Positions 60,275 through 64,000 of a stretch of 64,000 nt of DNA are shown here, piece after piece. The notes beneath the pieces were generated by a model that was not told the origin of the DNA, did not search any database, and saw only the letters and a list, made by a program, of their open reading frames with translations. The translations under genes were made by a program, and so were the position numbers. Origin of the DNA: DATLFA01 sp039934635 (GTDB lineage Bacteria > Actinomycetota > Acidimicrobiia > Acidimicrobiales > WLNW01); assembly GCA_039934635.1 (NCBI GenBank), contig JBDTLT010000005.1, positions 1 through 64,000 on the forward strand, read 5' to 3'. Numbering within the stretch: position 1 is the stretch's first letter; the number at the start of each line of letters is the position of its first letter.

Positions 60275-61123
60275 GTGAACATCGCTGCGGGGATCGACGC
60301 TCTACGTCGCGACGGGTTCGTTGTGTTCGACAACGTGGTGCCGGCGAGTTTGTGTGATGCCGTCATCGACGCGATTGGTTCGGAATGCGGGGTTCGACTC
60401 GATGACTCGGCGACCTGATCGCGGATATCGACCGAGAACGACCAGATCCCGTTGTGGGCGCACCAATCGCAATGGAACATCCGTCAGCTACCCGTCCTCT
60501 ACGAGATCTGGTCGAGCATCTGGAATCGTCACGACCTGTGGACCGACATCAATTCCTGTCGTGTCACTCCACCGTGGCGTGAGGGGAATGCCGACGCGCT
60601 GCCCATCCATTTCGACGTCGATCCCCACGACTCGACGCAGCAGTGGTATCCGGGCATCGTCGCTCTGACCGATGCCCCGCGTGGCCAAGGTGGCTTCCGG
60701 TGTGTGCCATCGATGTTCCGCGATCGTGCGAGTTGGCCGACGGCCTGGCCTACATCTCGTCACGGCGTCGAGTACCGCCCGGCGACCGAAGGCCATGAGG
60801 TCGTCGAGGTGCCATTGCGCAAGGGCGACCTGCTCATCCTCGACTCCCATTTGCCGCACGGCACGACGCGCACTACGGGACCTTCACCTCGAGCGGTCTT
60901 CTACCTGCAATTGCATCCCTGCGGCACCGAGTCCGAGCGTCGGACTCGGCTCGATGATGTGCGACTGGGGCGGTGTCCGTCATGGTGGCGATGGAAGCCC
61001 GGGCACGACCGCCTCGATCCTCGAACGCCCGAACTGACCGCAATCGGACACCGCCTGCTGGGTACGATCGCCTGGCACGGAGCCGAGATCGCTACCGCGC
61101 GCGAGCCATCGGTCGATAGGTGA
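60275..61123 (+). pseudogene. Phytanoyl-CoA dioxygenase-like gene with in-frame stop
   Basis: From a GTG at 60275 the frame reads as a PhyH-type N-terminus (IDALRRDGFVVFDNVVPASL) up to TGA at 60416-60418, and then continues in the same frame to 61123 with ENDQIPLWAHQSQWNIRQLP, the iron ligands PIHFDVD (HxD), and the distal histidine in LPHGTTRT. Relatives that I remember have a tryptophan here (T-W-Y), so a TGG to TGA nonsense change is the simplest reading, either real or a sequence error. The rest is intact: about 282 codons in total. The 3' end overlaps the convergent DHFR-like gene by 32 bp. Confidence 0.65.
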
Positions 61124-61673
61124 CCACGACGTTGCCGTTGGCAAACGCCCGAGTGTTGGTGCGTTCCATTTCGAATCGGTCTTCGATGCCTTCGAACAAG
61201 GTGCGCCCGGCGCCGAGCACGATCGGCACGACCACGAACTGATAGCTGTCGATGAGATCGGCGCGGGCCATCTGCGCCACGATCGTGCCGCTACCCATGA
61301 TCACCATGTCGGGCCCGTCCTCGGCCTTCAGGCGGCGGACTTCGTCCTCGATGCCGTTGCTGATGAGCGTGGTGTTCTCCCACGTCACCTTGTCGAGCGT
61401 GTGTGAGAACACGATTTTCGGCAGCGCGTTCATCTGCTTGGCGATGACGGGTTGCACTTCGAACGCGGCCGGTGTCGGCCAGAACCCGGCCATCAATTCG
61501 TAGGTGACCCGACCGAACAGCAACACCCCACCGCCGCTGGCGTTCTGGTTGCCGAATTCGTCCCACTCGGGGTCAGGCCGATCACCTTCGCGGTGTGCCC
61601 ATGACATGTCTCCGTGCGTATCGGTGAAGTATCCGTCGAGTGAAATCTGATTGAACACGTCGAGTTTGCGCAT
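61092..61673 (-). CDS. Dihydrofolate reductase family (RibD C-terminal-like) protein
   Basis: A 193-residue protein of the YyaP/RibD-C group. MRKLDVFNQISLDGYFTD at the start, VLLFGRVTYELMAGFWPT, DMVIMGSGTIVAQMARADLI and IVLGAGRTLFEGI are diagnostic. It binds NADPH by family. The natural substrate is unknown. I chose the ATG at 61673, seven bases after AGGAG. It starts 19 bp after the arylsulfatase stop on the same strand, so both are likely one transcript. Confidence 0.83.
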   Translation of the reverse strand: MRKLDVFNQISLDGYFTDTHGDMSWAHREGDRPDPEWDEFGNQNASGGGVLLFGRVTYELMAGFWPTPAAFEVQPVIAKQMNALPKIVFSHTLDKVTWENTTLISNGIEDEVRRLKAEDGPDMVIMGSGTIVAQMARADLIDSYQFVVVPIVLGAGRTLFEGIEDRFEMERTNTRAFANGNVVVTYRPMARAR

Positions 61674-61692
61674 TGGTGCGCTCCTGACGCGT

Positions 61693-63978
61693 TCAGTCAT
61701 ACGCGTGCGCGGCGCGTTGCATGGCGCGGTACACGAGTTGCGGATCGTAGGGAGCTGCGTCGCCCGGCAGGTACGTCACTGATGAGAGATCGCCGCAGTA
61801 GGGGAACGAGCCGTGTCGTTCGTAGAGCGGCCACGATACCGGGGATCGGCGATCGAGGCCGATGTCGATGCCCTGCAGTGGAGCGATCCACAACAGCATG
61901 TTCATCCGATCGAGGTGCGCCGCCGGCAGGCCATCGACGAGCACGACGAAGTCCCAGGCGAAGGTGTCGACGGCGGTGGCTCGCAGTGTGACGACGTGGG
62001 CGCCGGCCTTCATCGCGCCAGCGTCGATGTCGTGCAGGCTGCCGTAGTCGTTGTACGCGAATCGAAGGTGTTCGTCTTCGATGTAGACGCTGTAGCCGCC
62101 ACCCTGGTCGCCGTGCGCGACCAAAACGCCTTGGTCTCCCGGCAAGAAGTCGAGCTCGATGAGGACATCGAAGGAACGCAGTGAAGTCAGGCGCGATGCG
62201 ACGTAACGCTCGATGTGCGGTGTCCCCGGCAGAAGTGTCATCGGCCGAGCGATGTCGGTTGGTGCGCGCGCGTCACGCATGTACCCGGTGCCATCGTCGA
62301 GCGGGAAGACGCAGTTCTCCCACGCGGCCTGCTCCCATGAGTCCGCGAGTGCGGCAACGACGTCCGGGTGGTCAGTCGCAACGTTCGTCGTTTCGGTCGG
62401 GTCGGCGTGAATGTCGTACAGCTCCCACTGCTCGTCGGCGGCGACGGCGCGGGCCGCCCGGCCCGTCATCACCAGCTTCCACTTGTCGCGGAAGTAGGCG
62501 CGGTTGCCGACCATCTCGATGTACTGCTCCGACCGATCGTCGAGGGTGTTCGATCCGCGCAACGCGTCGGCAAACGAAACTCCGTCGATCGGTGCGCCGT
62601 CGCGCGGAGCCCCGGTGAGGTCCAAGAGGGTCGGCAACAGATCGGTGACGTAACGGAACTCTCGGTGCAACTCGCCCACTCGCTCGGGCAGGCCGCTCGG
62701 CCACGACATGACGAAGGGAACGCGCACCCCGCCGGCAAGTGTGTGCGCCTTGTACATGCGAAACGGCGTGTTGGACGCCATGCCCCATCCGCGGGGGTAG
62801 TGCACCATCGCTCGCGGGCTGCCGATGAGGCTCGGATCGCGATCGATGTCGCGCCGCCAGTCACGGGGCAGCCCGGGCAGGTGGGCGAGCTGCGCGAAGT
62901 AGCTACGGGTTCCTCGCAGGCCACCTTCGCCGGTGCCCCCGTTGTCCGACGTGAAGATGACGATCGTGTTGTCGAGCTCGCCGAGCGCCTCGAGCGTGCC
63001 GAGGAGGCGGCCGAGGTTCTGATCGACATTGTCGACCATCGCGGCGTACACCTCTTGGTAACGAGCGAACAACGCTTGGTCTTGCGCGTCGAGATCGTCC
63101 CATGCGGGAACTTCGTTGAAGGGTTCGTTGTTGCGGGGCGGCAGTTGCGTGCCGGGAGGAAAGAACCCGTCGGCGATCTGTTTGGCGAATCGACGATCGC
63201 GCAATATGTCCCAGCCGGTCGCGTATTTCCCTGAGTACTTCGCGATGTCGGCCGGCTTCGCGTGAAGCGGACCGTGCACGGCGAGGTGGGCGAAGTACAT
63301 GAAGAACGGCTTTTGCGACTCGGCCCGGTGGGCCAAGATCAGCGAGATCGCTTCGTCGGTGAGATTGTCGGTGAGGTAGAAGTCCTTCGGATATTCGTCG
63401 ATCGCTACCGGCGAGTTGTCTCGGATCAGCCGGTGAGGATGATGCAAGTTCGTCAGACCTTCGAGGACGCCGTAGTAGCGATCGAAGCCACGTTGCGTTG
63501 GCCACGACGACCGATCGGAGGCGTCGCTCATCGAAGATTCCTTCGTGAGATGCCACTTGCCGATGGCAAATGTCGAATAACCGGCGGCGCGCAGCTGTTC
63601 GGCCATCGTGGGCACGTCGCGCGAGATCTCGAACGTGAAACCCGGGAAGCCCGGGTCGGCGTTGGCGACAAAACCGAAGCCGGCGCGGTGCGGATTGAGG
63701 CCGGTGAGTAGCGCCGCGCGTGACGGTGAGCAGACAGGGCTTGTGTGGTAGTTGGTGAATCGGACACCGCGAGCAGCCAAGCGATCGAGATTCGGTGTGT
63801 CGATCTCCGATCCGAACGGCCCGATGTCGCTGAAGCCCATGTCGTCCATCAGGACGATGACGACATTCGGCGCATCGCGCGGAGCACGGTGAGGCGTTGG
63901 CCACCAAGGCGTCGATTCGCCAAGGGTGCGCCCGACGGTCGCGCCGTGCCCCGGATAGGTGCGCTGCGTCGAGGTCAT
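61693..63978 (-). CDS. Arylsulfatase
   Basis: A 761-residue type I sulfatase. The metal site starts VVIVLMDDMGFSDIG (D45, D46), and the formylglycine motif is SPVCSPSRAALLTG with C83 in C-x-P-S-R form, so it needs formylglycine-generating enzyme. IGKWHLTKE and FTSDNGGTGEGG complete the active site. The last 200 residues (from about 560) add a beta-rich C-terminal domain seen in long arylsulfatases. No signal peptide is evident. It releases sulfate from aryl or carbohydrate sulfates. The DHFR-like gene follows directly. Confidence 0.9.
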   Translation of the reverse strand: MTSTQRTYPGHGATVGRTLGESTPWWPTPHRAPRDAPNVVIVLMDDMGFSDIGPFGSEIDTPNLDRLAARGVRFTNYHTSPVCSPSRAALLTGLNPHRAGFGFVANADPGFPGFTFEISRDVPTMAEQLRAAGYSTFAIGKWHLTKESSMSDASDRSSWPTQRGFDRYYGVLEGLTNLHHPHRLIRDNSPVAIDEYPKDFYLTDNLTDEAISLILAHRAESQKPFFMYFAHLAVHGPLHAKPADIAKYSGKYATGWDILRDRRFAKQIADGFFPPGTQLPPRNNEPFNEVPAWDDLDAQDQALFARYQEVYAAMVDNVDQNLGRLLGTLEALGELDNTIVIFTSDNGGTGEGGLRGTRSYFAQLAHLPGLPRDWRRDIDRDPSLIGSPRAMVHYPRGWGMASNTPFRMYKAHTLAGGVRVPFVMSWPSGLPERVGELHREFRYVTDLLPTLLDLTGAPRDGAPIDGVSFADALRGSNTLDDRSEQYIEMVGNRAYFRDKWKLVMTGRAARAVAADEQWELYDIHADPTETTNVATDHPDVVAALADSWEQAAWENCVFPLDDGTGYMRDARAPTDIARPMTLLPGTPHIERYVASRLTSLRSFDVLIELDFLPGDQGVLVAHGDQGGGYSVYIEDEHLRFAYNDYGSLHDIDAGAMKAGAHVVTLRATAVDTFAWDFVVLVDGLPAAHLDRMNMLLWIAPLQGIDIGLDRRSPVSWPLYERHGSFPYCGDLSSVTYLPGDAAPYDPQLVYRAMQRAAHAYD

Positions 63979-64000
63979 CTACGCGCTCGCCCCACCCGCG

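Noticed and set aside
60416..60418. Selenocysteine at the TGA in the PhyH-like gene
   Set aside because: Relatives that I recall have Trp at this position and no catalytic cysteine is expected there. A nonsense change from TGG is simpler.
1..64000. tRNA, rRNA, CRISPR array, insertion sequence, prophage or attachment site
   Set aside because: I saw no cloverleaf-like segments, regular direct repeats with spacers, transposase or integrase frames, or terminal inverted repeats. The intergenic gaps are short and ordinary.

Overview
The window is GC-rich, gene-dense bacterial chromosome with no phage, transposon, tRNA, rRNA or CRISPR array that I could see. Several families point to a high-GC actinobacterium: four proteins of luciferase-like, probably F420-dependent, type or their relatives, two class-I bacterial P450s, a KstD-like flavoprotein, DUF1684, a TIGR03086/maleylpyruvate-isomerase-like protein, a GH76-like enzyme, and a secreted protein with repeated PTRxxDTR modules. 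The last trait is common in Acidimicrobiia (Ilumatobacter-like), so that class is my best but unproven guess.

Layout. 1-6.5 kb (+): the end of a KstD-like dehydrogenase, a two-gene ABC exporter and a P-type ATPase. 6.5-13 kb: a response regulator and a membrane-anchored HTH protein on the minus strand, divergent from a tightly coupled four-gene phosphorelay (kinase, receiver, receiver-kinase hybrid, receiver). 13-16.3 kb: a P450 and a secreted metalloprotease-like protein. 16.4-19.4 kb (-): a receiver/thioredoxin-reductase-like fusion coupled to a cNMP-domain histidine kinase. 19.5-27.3 kb: SDR, P450, SnoaL-like protein and a minus-strand catabolic run (CoA transferase, SDR, VOC-like, SnoaL-like, zinc ribbon and a protein of the type that neighbours UGSC selenoproteins). 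27.3-32.5 kb: LysM glycosidase-like protein, methyltransferase, TetR/cupin divergent pair with a clear promoter and operator, and an oligopeptide-type binding lipoprotein. 32.6-39.4 kb (-): a redox island of pyruvate:ferredoxin oxidoreductase, DHOD-like protein, sulfide:quinone-reductase-like protein, TusE-like and DsrE-like proteins; two near-identical 14-bp boxes lie upstream of its two halves. 39.6-46.2 kb: amidohydrolase, methyltransferase, TIGR03086 protein, cupin, TPR-LuxR regulator, MBL-fold protein, lipoprotein. 46.3-52 kb: LLM enzymes, a GH76-like enzyme and a glutaredoxin-DinB gene. 52-64 kb: MFS pump, C70-like peptidase, XRE-cupin regulator divergent from a thioredoxin-reductase-like protein, MalT-like regulator, ABC exporter, a broken PhyH dioxygenase, a DHFR-like protein and an arylsulfatase.

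The most notable item is at 49.2-50.0 kb. A glutaredoxin-like frame has an in-frame TGA exactly where the first cysteine of the CxxC active site belongs (U-F-S-C). A stem-loop with a GU-containing apical loop begins 9 nt after the TGA. This is a candidate selenocysteine glutaredoxin fused to a DinB domain. The DinB half, however, is in another frame, so a decaying gene or a sequence error must be excluded. The UGSC-neighbour protein at 21.9-23.0 kb gives weak thematic support for selenium use. The second notable item is the PFOR/SQR/TusE/DsrE island with its shared palindromic box.
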